Notes under the pieces: generated by a model
The model's database searches: none
What the model saw: the letters and a program-made list of their open reading frames with translations, nothing else
What the model was told of the DNA's origin: nothing
Assembly: GCA_003661465.1 (NCBI GenBank)
Contig: QMWE01000016.1
Location: forward strand, 1 to 14,063
Reading direction: 5' to 3'
DNA length: 14,063 nt
Origin: Hadesarchaea archaeon
GTDB taxonomy: Archaea > Hadarchaeota > Hadarchaeia > Hadarchaeales > Hadarchaeaceae
Program-made: the position numbers and the translations under genes
Shown: positions 6,328 through 13,515 of the stretch, one piece after another
Numbering within the stretch: the first letter of the stretch is position 1
How the letters are laid out: every line of letters begins with the position of its first letter

Positions 6328-6364
6328 ACGGGTTTTGAGGAACCAAGGAGATCTGGAAACCCGT
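6328..6364. other. 8-bp inverted repeat in the spacer after the MinD-like gene
   Basis: ACGGGTTT (6328-6335) is exactly complementary to AAACCCGT (6357-6364), with a 21-nt loop. It lies in the 165-bp non-coding gap 6272-6436. No T-run follows, so it could be a weak RNA fold, a protein-binding site or chance. Confidence 0.3.
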
Positions 6365-6385
6365 CTCTCATGCTCGCGGAGTCGC

Positions 6386-6392
6386 GTTATAT
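6386..6392 (+). promoter_or_regulatory. Candidate TATA box for the Mut7-C/AMMECR1 operon
   Basis: GTTATAT lies about 45-50 bp before ATG 6437, predicting a start near 6414 and a leader of about 22 nt. The surrounding sequence is only moderately AT-rich. Confidence 0.35.
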
Positions 6393-6436
6393 CGACAGCT
6401 ACTTTTGAGCAACGGAGAATATCACCTTCGAAGCTC

Positions 6437-6934
6437 ATGAAATTTGTAACCGATGGAATGCTCGGTAAGCTCACGCGCTGGTTACGTCTCTCCGGGTACG
6501 ATGTCGTTTACATCGGCAATCTATCCGTGCCGGAAAAGGACCAGGATGAAGTCCTGCTGGATCTGGCCAGACGCGAAAAAAGAGTTCTCCTGACCAGGGA
6601 CCTTTCGCTGTATCGAAGTGCCAGAAAAGCCGGGATAAAAACCGTTCCCATCAAAACAGGCGATGTCACCTCCCAGCTGGTCGAGATCTCGAAAAAATTG
6701 GGCCACAGGATAAAAATTGACCCGGAGAACTCCAGGTGCACGGCGTGCAACGGGGTGCTGAGATCCGTCAACCGGGAGGCGGTCGTGGGGCTCGTTCCAG
6801 ATTCGGTTCTGAAGAGTGGAAAAAAATTCTGGCGATGTTCAAAATGCGGAAAGATATACTGGGAGGGAAAGCACTGGAAAACGATAATCGAGACGATCTC
6901 ACGTTATAATGAACTGAGGGAACAAACATGCTGA
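6437..6934 (+). CDS. Mut7-C RNase domain protein (PIN-like fold plus zinc ribbon)
   Basis: The 165-aa product begins MKFVTDGMLGKLTRWLRLSG, the signature of the Mut7-C family (COG1656). A PIN-like RNase core follows, with conserved acidic residues in D..LLDLAR and VLLTRDLSLY. A zinc ribbon with CTAC (about residues 101-104) and CSKCGKIYWEGKHW completes the protein. I start at ATG 6437 because the motif begins there; the frame stays open upstream without family similarity. The target RNA is unknown. The last 7 bp overlap the AMMECR1 start, implying translational coupling. Confidence 0.85.
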   Translation: MKFVTDGMLGKLTRWLRLSGYDVVYIGNLSVPEKDQDEVLLDLARREKRVLLTRDLSLYRSARKAGIKTVPIKTGDVTSQLVEISKKLGHRIKIDPENSRCTACNGVLRSVNREAVVGLVPDSVLKSGKKFWRCSKCGKIYWEGKHWKTIIETISRYNELREQTC

Positions 6935-7530
6935 CCCTTGAGGAAGGGACGTTCCTGGTCAAAACGGCAAGGAGGGTGATAGAGGCACATATCCGAGGAA
7001 AAAGACTACCGTCCGTGAAAAACGTCTCCGAGGAACTAAAAAAGCCTCGGGGTGTATTCGTCACCCTGACAAAACACGGTGAACTTCGTGGGTGTATAGG
7101 CCACCCGATGCCCACGATGCCCCTCATCGACGCCCTGATCGACTCTGCCATAAGTTCCGCGACCCGGGATCCCCGATTTCCGCCACTGGAGGTCAGCGAA
7201 CTGAACAAAATCCTGGTGGAGGTAAGCGTGCTCACCAAGCCGAAACCGATAGAGGTGGATGACCCGCGCGAGTACCCCGGCGCCATAGTGGTGGGAAGGG
7301 ATGGGCTCATCGTGGAATACGGCGGCCACGCAGGTCTCCTTCTCCCCCAGGTGGCCGTGGAGTGGAAATGGGATGCAGAGGAGTTTCTGTCTCACGCGTG
7401 TATGAAAGCCGGCCTGATGCCGGACGCCTGGCTCGACAGGGAGATCAGGATAAGCAGGTTCTCGGCACAGGTTTTCAGCGAAAGGACTCCGGGCGGGGAG
7501 ATCGAGGAACGTGGGTTCGAGAAAAGATGA
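6928..7530 (+). CDS. AMMECR1 domain protein
   Basis: The 200-aa protein spans the whole AMMECR1 fold. GVFVTLTKHGELRGCIGHP contains the near-invariant LRGCIG, then come SAISSATRDPRFPPL and ILVEVSVLTKP. AIVVGRDGLIVEYGGHAGLL and LPQVAVEWKWDAEEFLSHAC complete the core, and a hydrophilic tail follows. The family occurs in archaea and eukaryotes; its reaction is not established, and a nucleic-acid or redox role has been suggested. The ATG has GAGGGA 6 nt upstream inside the end of the Mut7-C gene, so the two form an operon. Confidence 0.9.
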   Translation: MLTLEEGTFLVKTARRVIEAHIRGKRLPSVKNVSEELKKPRGVFVTLTKHGELRGCIGHPMPTMPLIDALIDSAISSATRDPRFPPLEVSELNKILVEVSVLTKPKPIEVDDPREYPGAIVVGRDGLIVEYGGHAGLLLPQVAVEWKWDAEEFLSHACMKAGLMPDAWLDREIRISRFSAQVFSERTPGGEIEERGFEKR

Positions 7531-7538
7531 TCTCTCTC

Positions 7539-7712
7539 GTTCGTATACCTGCGAACATGGCGCCGGGGAGAGGAGCGTGGCTTGGGGGTCAAAAGCCCCC
7601 GGCGGACTACGAAAGGGCGAGTTTTTCGCGGAGGATCCGGAGGCGCCCGAACGGCCCCGTCGTTTGGTTCAAGCCCAATCGGTGCCGAACGTGCGTTAAA
7701 ATGTGGCCCGAA
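7539..7712 (+). ncRNA. GC-rich structured non-coding stretch with a tRNA-like 3' end
   Basis: No supportable protein frame occupies 7531-7737, yet 7559-7690 is far richer in G+C than its surroundings and folds repeatedly. GTTCG/CGAAC (7539-7556), GGGGG/CCCCC (7584-7600) and a 7-bp stem, CCGAACG/CGTTTGG (7647-7667), are visible by eye. GGCGCCG (7559-7565) can pair fully, with one G-U, with CGGTGCC (7680-7686), and TTTGG-TTCAAGC-CCAAT (7663-7679) directly before it looks like a T arm. No D arm or CCA can be found, so it is not an ordinary tRNA. It may be an unrecognised RNA, a tRNA-derived remnant, or GC-rich debris. Confidence 0.35.
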
Positions 7713-7728
7713 AGGTGATCTCTCCTTC

Positions 7729-7735
7729 AAAAAAA
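7729..7735 (-). terminator. T-run terminator of the small membrane peptide gene
   Basis: Seven consecutive T on the minus strand begin 2 nt after the TAG at 7738-7740. Archaeal RNA polymerase commonly terminates at such runs without a hairpin. Confidence 0.4.
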
Positions 7736-7737
7736 GT

Positions 7738-7854
7738 CTATTTTGGTTTTGTAAATTTGAAGACTACCTCGGCCACCGCGAAGATGGGTACCATCGCAAC
7801 GATGATGAACTTGGCTGCAACCGTCTGCATCGCCGCCTCATGGTGTTCCTTCAC
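7738..7854 (-). CDS. Possible 38-residue single-pass membrane peptide
   Basis: The minus-strand frame from GTG 7854 to TAG 7738 gives a basic/acidic N-terminus (VKEHHEAAMQTVAAK), one hydrophobic segment (FIIVAMVPIFAVAEVVF) and a basic tail (KFTKPK). A good TATA box lies about 40-50 bp upstream, with the start site predicted near 7872. A run of seven T on the coding strand follows right after the stop, the usual form of an archaeal terminator. No Shine-Dalgarno is seen, and the frame remains open further upstream across the antisense of the ATPase pseudogene. I do not recognise it; single-helix subunits of membrane complexes have this look, but no complex can be named. Confidence 0.4.
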   Translation of the reverse strand: MKEHHEAAMQTVAAKFIIVAMVPIFAVAEVVFKFTKPK

Positions 7855-7892
7855 AAGGTGCGCTCGGCGATGTCTCTCACAGAAGAACGCTG

Positions 7893-7903
7893 GTTTATAA
7901 TAA
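7893..7903 (-). promoter_or_regulatory. TATA box for the small membrane peptide gene
   Basis: ATTATTATAAA on the minus strand is a strong archaeal TATA element. It lies 40-50 bp before GTG 7854 in a region otherwise filled by pseudogenes. Confidence 0.4.
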
Positions 7904-7949
7904 TGGCTGTGCTCCCAGTAACTGGTGGTACCCCCAGCAGGTGAAAGGC

Positions 7950-8739
7950 ATGTATTTCGATTTAACCCCAAAATCCAAGAAAGAGGATCTCTACAACTTT
8001 GAAAAGGAATTGAAGAACTAAAGAAGGGAGTGAAGCACTCAAGAATCATTTTAGTACTCGGACCAAGGAGGGCTGGAAAAACCAGCGTCCTGCTCACCTT
8101 CCTTCATGAGTATCGAGTTCCACACATCCTGCTCGACACTAGGAAGATGGCCGGTGAGAGAGAACTCAGAGAAAGAGAATTTATGGAGGGAATTGGCAAC
8201 GCCATCCGGGCATTTCTCGAACGGCGGAGCGGTGTGGTGAAAAGGCTCCGTGAACACCTCCAACGGCTCCGGGGAGTGGAGGTGTCCCCCTCCTCTATTA
8301 AAATCGCGTGGGGCGTGAAGCGGAGGCCAAACCTAGGAGATCTCCTCGAAACCATGAACGACTGGGCAGCGAGCTAGGGGCTCAGCTTGGTGGTGGCGAT
8401 AGATGAGGCTCAGGAGCTCAGGAGCTTGATCCAATTCAGGTTCCCCCACCTGCTCGCGTATGTCTACGATCACCTAAAAAAACCTCGTGCTGTGCTTGAC
8501 GGGGTCACAGGTTGGGGTGCTCTACGACTTTCTCAAACCCAAGAACCGGGAAACACCCCCTCACCGGGAGGGCCCTGTTTGAGATAACGCTGAGGAGGCT
8601 CACGCCGGAGGAGTCTGTGGACTTCCTAGAAAAGGGCTTCAGGCAGACGGGGGCAAGGATAACTCAAGAGTTCATTCAGGAGGCCGTGGCAAGGTGCTTC
8701 AGCATGGTTTGCTCAGAAGAAGATAGGGATTCTTTCTGA
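7950..8739 (+). pseudogene. Archaeal AAA+ ATPase (COG1672-like), frameshifted and truncated
   Basis: ATG 7950 with an upstream AGGTGA opens MYFDLTPKSKKEDLYNFEKE, then a frameshift near 8012-8020 leads to ELKKGVKHSRIILVLGPRRA containing Walker A (GPRRAGKTS). The frame runs to an in-frame TAG (8375-8377) and continues as GLSLVVAIDEAQEL, the Walker B motif, to about 8490. Two more shifts near 8495 and 8545 restore TGSQVGVLYDFLKPK and then GRALFEITLRRLTPEESVDF. It ends in an unrelated tail at a TGA at 8737-8739, losing the C-terminal winged-helix region. Intact relatives are 350-450 aa P-loop ATPases common in archaea, often in mobile contexts. The stop abuts the convergent beta-helix gene by 2 bp. 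Confidence 0.8.
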
Positions 8740-8741
8740 GC

Positions 8742-11700
8742 TTATTTCCTGGGCCTCGTGAAGCTGAAGGCCACACCGACTATCACGAAGATGAGAATTA
8801 TCACCGCAATGATGGACATCATTGATGGGGAAACAGGCGGGGCCACTACTGTTGGCGTCGTCGTCGGGGAGTAGTTCACCGTCAGGGTCTTCTCGGTGAT
8901 GTTCCCGGCGGTGTCGACCACGCGGATGGTGAAGACGTTCTGCCCGGGGGAGAGGGTGAAGGTCTTGCTGAAGCTCCCGTCGCCGGCGACCGAGACCGAT
9001 GCCCCATTTATCGTGACTTGGGCGCCGGGCTCTACGCGCCCGCTCAGGGTGAAGGTGCTCTGGGTAGTGGTGAGCGACCAGCCCGTAGCCGTCTCAGTAG
9101 CACCAGCGGCGGCTCCACTGAGTTCAATCGTTGATGGAGTCGTATCAATCGTTATTGTGTACTCATCGACACCGCTTTCCCCGCCCCCATCGTAAGCCTT
9201 GAGCTTGAAAATGTACGTCCCGTCGGGCACTCCTAAGTAGGAAACGCTTGTGCTGTTTGTGCTCTTCCAGCTGCTCTCATAGGGGTAGAGCATGTACTTG
9301 AAGTCCACCATATCGGAGTCGCCCACTTGGCTCCAGCTGAAGGAGGGAGAAGCGTTGCTGGATGTAACCCCTTCTGTGTGGGTGGAGCTGGAGATGGTCG
9401 GTGTCGGCAGCCCGGTGGTGGTGAATGTGTAGTCGCCGGTGATGACCCAGTTATTATTTTCATAATCAGCGGACCACACTCTGAAGTGGAAGAGGGTGCT
9501 CGAGACGATGCCGGTGATGGAGAGGGAGTGGCTGGTGACATTGGAGGCGCTGGAAACGCTCGAGCCGTAACTGGTGCTCGTGCCGTACTCAACTTTGCTG
9601 TTTGCGCTCACTGAGGTGGTCCAGGTGATCGTGGCGGAGTTAGTCCCCACGTTTGAACTCGCGACACTGGAGATCGTGAGGAAGCCCTTGAGATTATCGT
9701 ATGTATTGGGATAGAGGTAGTTGTTCTGAGAAGAATTCATCTGATAAATTCCGTATGTCCCACATGTGCCCACCGTGTTATTCGATATTGTATTGCCGTC
9801 CGAGTCGTTGAGAAAGATTCCCTTATCGGAGCAATTATCTATTGTATTGCTTGTTATGGTGTTGTTGTCTGAGCTTTGGAGAAAGATCCCCTTATCGGAG
9901 CAGTTCTCTATAGTGTTATTTGTTATGGTGTTGTTGTCGGAGTCGCTGAGATAAACGCCCCGATCAACATTATCAATCGTATTGTTGCTGACCACGTTGT
10001 TATTTACGTAGAGAAGTTGAATTCCACGAGAGCTGGAGTTTTCCAAGAGGTTATTATCTATGGTGTTGTAGTTGGAAGAGGAGCCAACCCGAATCAAGGA
10101 GGTTGCACCACCACCTATCGTGTTGTTGGTGACATCATTGTACGTGGAGGAATCCTCAATAATTACTCCATAAGTGGAATTATTCGTCGCGGTGATATTT
10201 GAGATAGTGTTGTTGTCTGAATTTCTCAATGAAATTGCTTGTGCGTTTTTATCAAGAGTACTATTGAGAACCGTGTTATTGTCGGATTCAAATAATGATA
10301 TCCCATAATCGTTGTTCTCCAACACCAGGTTTTCAAAGTGGGAATTCGTCACGGCGGCCAGAAGAATTCCCTGATAGTTATATCCAATTACCACATTCTC
10401 TACCCTCGCATTATGAAGGTTTACCAATCCAAGATATCCGATGTTGTTATCTTGATTGATTACAATGTTGTTCTCCCCAACAAGGTAGATGATCGGCTTC
10501 CCGTTCACGAGGTTGGTGTTGTCTATATCGTGGATATAATGTATGGCTGCGTATCCAAACACGCCAAAGTTGTAATTGGTGCTGTTGTTAATGCGATTGT
10601 TGTCTAAACCTGTATTGTAGGAGTCATAAATATCGATGCCTGCCCAATTGTTCTCGACCAAATTGTTCTCAAGAACTGTATTCCAAGCCTCATAGATGTA
10701 GATACCATCTGATCCGTTGTTATCAATCGTGTTGAGGATAAATCTGTTGTTTTCCGAAGATTCTAGATAGACCCCCTCCGAACTACTGTTTTCCACAACA
10801 TTTGCGAGAAAAGTATTGTTGTCCGCACCCGAGTCTATATAAATTCCATACCAGTTATACCTGAAATTATCATTCTCAATTGTGTTATAGTCTGAATTGG
10901 AGAGATAGATGCCGCTTCCATTGTAATTGTTCTCCACGGTGTTGTTGGAGAGGGTGTTGTTGGGGGAAAAGTAGAGCCAGATGCCCTCACTGCTGTTGTT
11001 CTCTACGGTGTTGTTGGAGAGGGTGTTGTTGGAGGAGCCGCTAAGGTGGATGCCGGCGTTGGAGTTGTTCCCTACGGTGTTGTTGGAGAGGGTGTTGTTG
11101 CGAGAGCCGTCGAGGCAGATGCCATGGTTGGAGTTGTTCTCGACGGTGTTGCCGGAAAAGGTGTTGTTGCGGGAGCTGCCGAGGTAGATGCCGTACTCTG
11201 AGTTGTTCTCCACGGTGTTGCCCGAAAGGGTGTTGTTGTCGGAGGAATTGTGAAGACTGATGCCGCGAGCTAAGTTGTTCACTACGGTGTTGTTGGAGAG
11301 GGTGTTGTAGTCGGAATTATAGAGGTAGATGCCGTGGTTGGAGTTGTTCTCCACGGTGTTGTTGGAGAGGGTGTTGTAGTCGGAGCCGTCGAGCAAGATG
11401 CCGTAAGATGAGTTGTTCTCCACTGTGTTCCCCGAGAGGGTGTTGTTGTCAGAGGACCGGAGGTGGATGCCGTAATCTGAGTTGTTCTCCACGGTGTTGT
11501 TGGTTATTTCAATATTGTCGGCCTCGTATAGAAAGATCCCGTCTTGACTCGAGTTCCTTACAATGTTGTTGTCGGCCGTGCACTTGAAGGCAAACTGATC
11601 AAAGATGATGCCATAGACGTTGTTTTCGATCACATTGTTCTCGATGAGTACATTTTCAACACCTCCTACATACACCCCTGCTATGGTTCCAGTGCCGTTG

Positions 11701-12104
11701 GCTCCGGCAATCGTGAACCCACCTATCGTGACGTTGTTGTCGAGTATTTCGAAAACATGATCATCTGAATTTGGAGTTACAACAATGACCTTGGACGGGC
11801 CGTTCTCTCCGATAATCGTGATCTCATTGTCTACATTTATGTTCTCAATATAGGTTCCATCATCTACATGAATTACATCGCCCTCTCCGGCGAAGTTCTC
11901 AATCGCGTTCTCTATCGTTCCGGTCGCGTTCTCCCAAGACAATGCATCTCCGTTGCCGTATGGTCCACCTGCCCTTACATAATAATGGTCCGCTCCAACC
12001 GGTGCTGCCTGAACCGCGACCATGAGAAGAAACACGCCGGCGAGGGCAAGAGAAAACATCAAAACCTTGTGATTTGAACCTCGAGACGCCACCCGCTTCA
12101 CCAC
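8742..12104 (-). CDS. Surface-anchored right-handed beta-helix (NosD-type) repeat protein
   Basis: A 1120-aa secreted cell-surface protein. A signal peptide (basic start, then MFSLALAGVFLLMVAVQAA) is followed by parallel beta-helix repeats from about residue 40 to 805. The core unit is about 23 residues (NTVENNSxxGIYLxxSxxN, TLSN), like NosD/pectate-lyase-fold repeats. Then come an FN3-like domain (about 807-895; ATITWTTSVSANSKVEYGTS), two Ig-like domains (about 897-990 and 992-1080; DGTYIFKLKAYDGGG and NVFTIRVVDTAGN), a Thr/Pro linker and a C-terminal membrane helix (MMSIIAVIILIFVIVGVAF) ending RPRK. Dozens of N-x-S/T sequons predict dense N-glycosylation. GTG 12104 or 12101 follows GGGTGG. 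Function may be adhesion, S-layer-associated, or polysaccharide binding or cleavage; catalytic residues were not identified. Confidence 0.88.
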   Translation of the reverse strand: MVKRVASRGSNHKVLMFSLALAGVFLLMVAVQAAPVGADHYYVRAGGPYGNGDALSWENATGTIENAIENFAGEGDVIHVDDGTYIENINVDNEITIIGENGPSKVIVVTPNSDDHVFEILDNNVTIGGFTIAGANGTGTIAGVYVGGVENVLIENNVIENNVYGIIFDQFAFKCTADNNIVRNSSQDGIFLYEADNIEITNNTVENNSDYGIHLRSSDNNTLSGNTVENNSSYGILLDGSDYNTLSNNTVENNSNHGIYLYNSDYNTLSNNTVVNNLARGISLHNSSDNNTLSGNTVENNSEYGIYLGSSRNNTFSGNTVENNSNHGICLDGSRNNTLSNNTVGNNSNAGIHLSGSSNNTLSNNTVENNSSEGIWLYFSPNNTLSNNTVENNYNGSGIYLSNSDYNTIENDNFRYNWYGIYIDSGADNNTFLANVVENSSSEGVYLESSENNRFILNTIDNNGSDGIYIYEAWNTVLENNLVENNWAGIDIYDSYNTGLDNNRINNSTNYNFGVFGYAAIHYIHDIDNTNLVNGKPIIYLVGENNIVINQDNNIGYLGLVNLHNARVENVVIGYNYQGILLAAVTNSHFENLVLENNDYGISLFESDNNTVLNSTLDKNAQAISLRNSDNNTISNITATNNSTYGVIIEDSSTYNDVTNNTIGGGATSLIRVGSSSNYNTIDNNLLENSSSRGIQLLYVNNNVVSNNTIDNVDRGVYLSDSDNNTITNNTIENCSDKGIFLQSSDNNTITSNTIDNCSDKGIFLNDSDGNTISNNTVGTCGTYGIYQMNSSQNNYLYPNTYDNLKGFLTISSVASSNVGTNSATITWTTSVSANSKVEYGTSTSYGSSVSSASNVTSHSLSITGIVSSTLFHFRVWSADYENNNWVITGDYTFTTTGLPTPTISSSTHTEGVTSSNASPSFSWSQVGDSDMVDFKYMLYPYESSWKSTNSTSVSYLGVPDGTYIFKLKAYDGGGESGVDEYTITIDTTPSTIELSGAAAGATETATGWSLTTTQSTFTLSGRVEPGAQVTINGASVSVAGDGSFSKTFTLSPGQNVFTIRVVDTAGNITEKTLTVNYSPTTTPTVVAPPVSPSMMSIIAVIILIFVIVGVAFSFTRPRK
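10926..11520 (-). repeat. Tandem 69-bp repeats in the beta-helix gene
   Basis: About nine near-identical units start at the GTTGTTCTC(C/T)ACGGTG element (plus-strand sense) at roughly 10926, 10995, 11064, 11133, 11202, 11274, 11343, 11412 and 11481. Spacing is 69 bp, with one unit of 72. Each encodes one 23-24-residue beta-helix turn. The units outside this block are more diverged, so this part looks recently amplified or homogenised. Confidence 0.85.
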
Positions 12105-12130
12105 CCAACACCAGCTTCACCACCCAACAC
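12095..12130 (-). repeat. Duplicated ribosome-binding/start region, 19-bp period
   Basis: GCTTCACCACCCAACAC (plus sense) occurs at 12095-12111 and again at 12114-12130. On the coding strand this duplicates GGGTGGTGAAG, the Shine-Dalgarno and GTG start of the beta-helix gene. The period is not a multiple of three, so the upstream copy initiates a different, short frame. Confidence 0.8.
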
Positions 12131-12205
12131 ATTCCGCTTCCATTCCAACACCGATGAACGTCAACTTTTCAGTCCCTCCATTTGTGCCTATAGACCTTTT
12201 CTCTG

Positions 12206-12217
12206 AATATATAAAAT
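12206..12217 (-). promoter_or_regulatory. TATA box for the beta-helix gene
   Basis: ATTTTATATATT on the minus strand is a strong archaeal TATA element. Transcription would begin near 12185, giving an unusually long leader of about 80 nt that includes the duplicated start region. Confidence 0.55.
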
Positions 12218-12332
12218 CCTTATCGTTGGGAGGAGGATGCTGTTCAAATAAAGCTTTAGTTTTTGACTCGTAATTCATCATCGATGAAGGCTGACGAGGG
12301 GAGGGGTGAACAATTGCAAGGAGGTTTAACCT

Positions 12333-12700
12333 ATGCAACCAGAACTCAAAGAGTTCCTGTCCACCCTTTCTCCCCTATGCATTTGGAGGGTCAGCCAAAA
12401 AGGCTTTTCTGAGGAATAAGAAGCCACCCGAGGCGAAGGTCTTCGCCTGCTACCTCTACCTAGAGAGCCCCAGCCTCAGGCAGACGCAGCGCCTGCTCGG
12501 AGATCTAGAACTTGAAACGGTGGCGCACTCGGTGATATGGTACTGGCTCCAACAAGTCGGAGCAAAAGTAGGAGATGCCGTGTCAAACGCAAGCGAAGGC
12601 GCTGCCTCGTCGTCGACGAGACCAAGGTTCGCACGAAAAATGGCTGGATTTACGTTTTTGGGGCCGTAGACCCCGAAAACCGCGAGGCAGGCATCCGACC
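12333..12700 (+). mobile_element. Degraded DDE transposase of an insertion sequence (IS6/IS240-like)
   Basis: ATG 12333 with GGAGG (12320-12324) starts MQPELKEFLSTLSP. An extra C near 12371-12375 shifts the frame to YAFGGSAKKAFLRNKKPPEA and then KVFACYLYLES and SLRQTQRLLGD, the helix-turn-helix region with VIWYWLQQVGAKVGDA. A second shift near 12580 gives KRKRRRCLVVDETKVRTKNG and WIYVFGAVDPENREA, the first catalytic-Asp region of DDE transposases. The similarity stops there, so the remaining catalytic residues and the 3' half are missing. No terminal inverted repeats were found by eye. Family placement is approximate. The element is dead. Confidence 0.72.
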
Positions 12701-12716
12701 GCCCGGGCGCCGCCGA

Positions 12717-12839
12717 GGCCCCTATGAAGAAGTTGAAAATTTTTTTGTTCGAATATTTTGGGATTATCCATGCCAGTTTAATGTAGGCCCCGAGCCCGAG
12801 GTTGCCGTGCCACTGGAGAACGTTTATTTTTTTATCCAC
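12717..12839 (-). pseudogene. 5' fragment of an unknown gene cut by the IS remnant
   Basis: The minus strand has a TTATTAATTTT TATA-like element (around 12862-12872), GAGGTG and then GTG 12839. The reading frame gives VDKKINVLQWHGNLGLGAYI and KLAWIIPKYSNKKIFNFF, with AT-rich third positions unlike the GC-rich IS sequence that follows. Past about 12717 the frame is only antisense of the transposase. The glycine-rich NLGLGA resembles a nucleotide-sugar or dinucleotide loop near a protein start, such as a glycosyltransferase, but this is too little to name a family. The rest of the gene is absent. Confidence 0.3.
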
Positions 12840-13082
12840 CTCGGTACTTTTGGGAAATCAAAATTAATAAGTTTAAGCGCGTTGAGTCATAGATCCTTGG
12901 GGGCGCTTGAGAAAATATGGAGAAAAGGGAGTTTTGACCTGAAGTTAAGCGCCGGGGAAGCCTCTCAATAATACGATGTATATTGAAGGTGACAAAACCC
13001 GTGCCCAGGCTCCGAAAGGCGTTTCTTGGAAGTTCCTACATGTCTTAACTCCGGCGAGGCATAAGAAAGGATGGAGCCGAAT
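12840..13082. other. Non-coding stretch with no recognised gene
   Basis: I see no supported gene on either strand here. The plus strand contains GAAGTTAAGC near 12945, which matches the conserved 5S rRNA loop but lacks the rest of a 5S molecule. An AT-rich TATA-like patch (12858-12875) serves, if anything, the truncated gene on the minus strand. Confidence 0.4.
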
Positions 13083-13472
13083 TCAAGATACGGAGGGGCT
13101 TTCAAGACCTTCTACCTCTCTGATCTGGACCGCCCCCTCCACGGAAGGAATGAACTCGTCGATTATGCGTTCGATGTCAGCGGGAGTCCTGAGAACGTGC
13201 GCGCCGTAGTCGAGCATCTTCCTCGGCCATTCCAGATTTTTCTTCAGCAGCGCCTGCCAGAGACAGAGCTGTCTGCCGAGCCTCAGGCTTTCCCATCCCT
13301 GGGAGATTGCGCCGCTCGTTTTCCCCGCTTCCACGATTATGCTCGCGTTGGAAATCAGCGTCATGGTCCTGTTCCTCAAAACGAAGTCTTTCGGTTCGGT
13401 GATGTGGCCGATCGGATACTGGGTGACCGCTAGGTGCTCCGAACAAATCAACAATAGTGAACCGACTGCTCA
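13083..13472 (-). pseudogene. DprA/Smf-like (Rossmann, LOG-type) C-terminal fragment
   Basis: The minus-strand frame reads SEHLAVTQYPIGHITEPKDF, then VLRNRTMTLISNASIIVEAG and KTSGAISQGWESLRLGRQL. This matches the end of the DprA Rossmann domain: P.G......F..RNR.ISGLS...VVEA...SGA..TA....G. KMLDYGAHVL and a PADIERIIDEF helix follow. DprA proteins bind single-stranded DNA and load RecA during uptake of DNA; archaeal homologues are little studied. The N-terminal half, including the GSR and GxG nucleotide-binding strands, is missing: upstream the frame meets TGA within 20 codons and no good start with SD is visible. About 125 residues remain of an expected 250-300. A short free-standing LOG-like protein is a less likely alternative. 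Confidence 0.6.
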
Positions 13473-13515
13473 TACTTCCCATCCAACTATCAATTAGGTT
13501 TGTAAAATTCTTATC

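Noticed and set aside
7559..7687. A complete intron-bearing tRNA on the plus strand
   Set aside because: Acceptor and T arms pair, but no D arm, no anticodon loop with U33 and no CCA could be found; it is reported only as tRNA-like.
7392..7730. Minus-strand 112-codon frame over the GC-rich island
   Set aside because: Its Arg/Pro-rich composition is typical of antisense translation of GC-rich DNA and it runs antisense through the end of AMMECR1.
9233..9592. Alternative frames within the beta-helix gene (several over 60 codons)
   Set aside because: They are low-complexity shadows of the repeat and FN3-like coding sequence, without SD sites or family similarity.
10926..11520. CRISPR array
   Set aside because: The 69-bp periodic units are contiguous, diverge gradually and encode beta-helix turns in one open frame, with no repeat-spacer alternation.
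12940..12960. 5S rRNA fragment (GAAGTTAAGC)
   Set aside because: Only this short motif matches; flanking helices of 5S rRNA are absent.
12976..13433. Plus-strand frames over the DprA-like region
   Set aside because: They are antisense to a frame with clear family motifs and have no motifs of their own.
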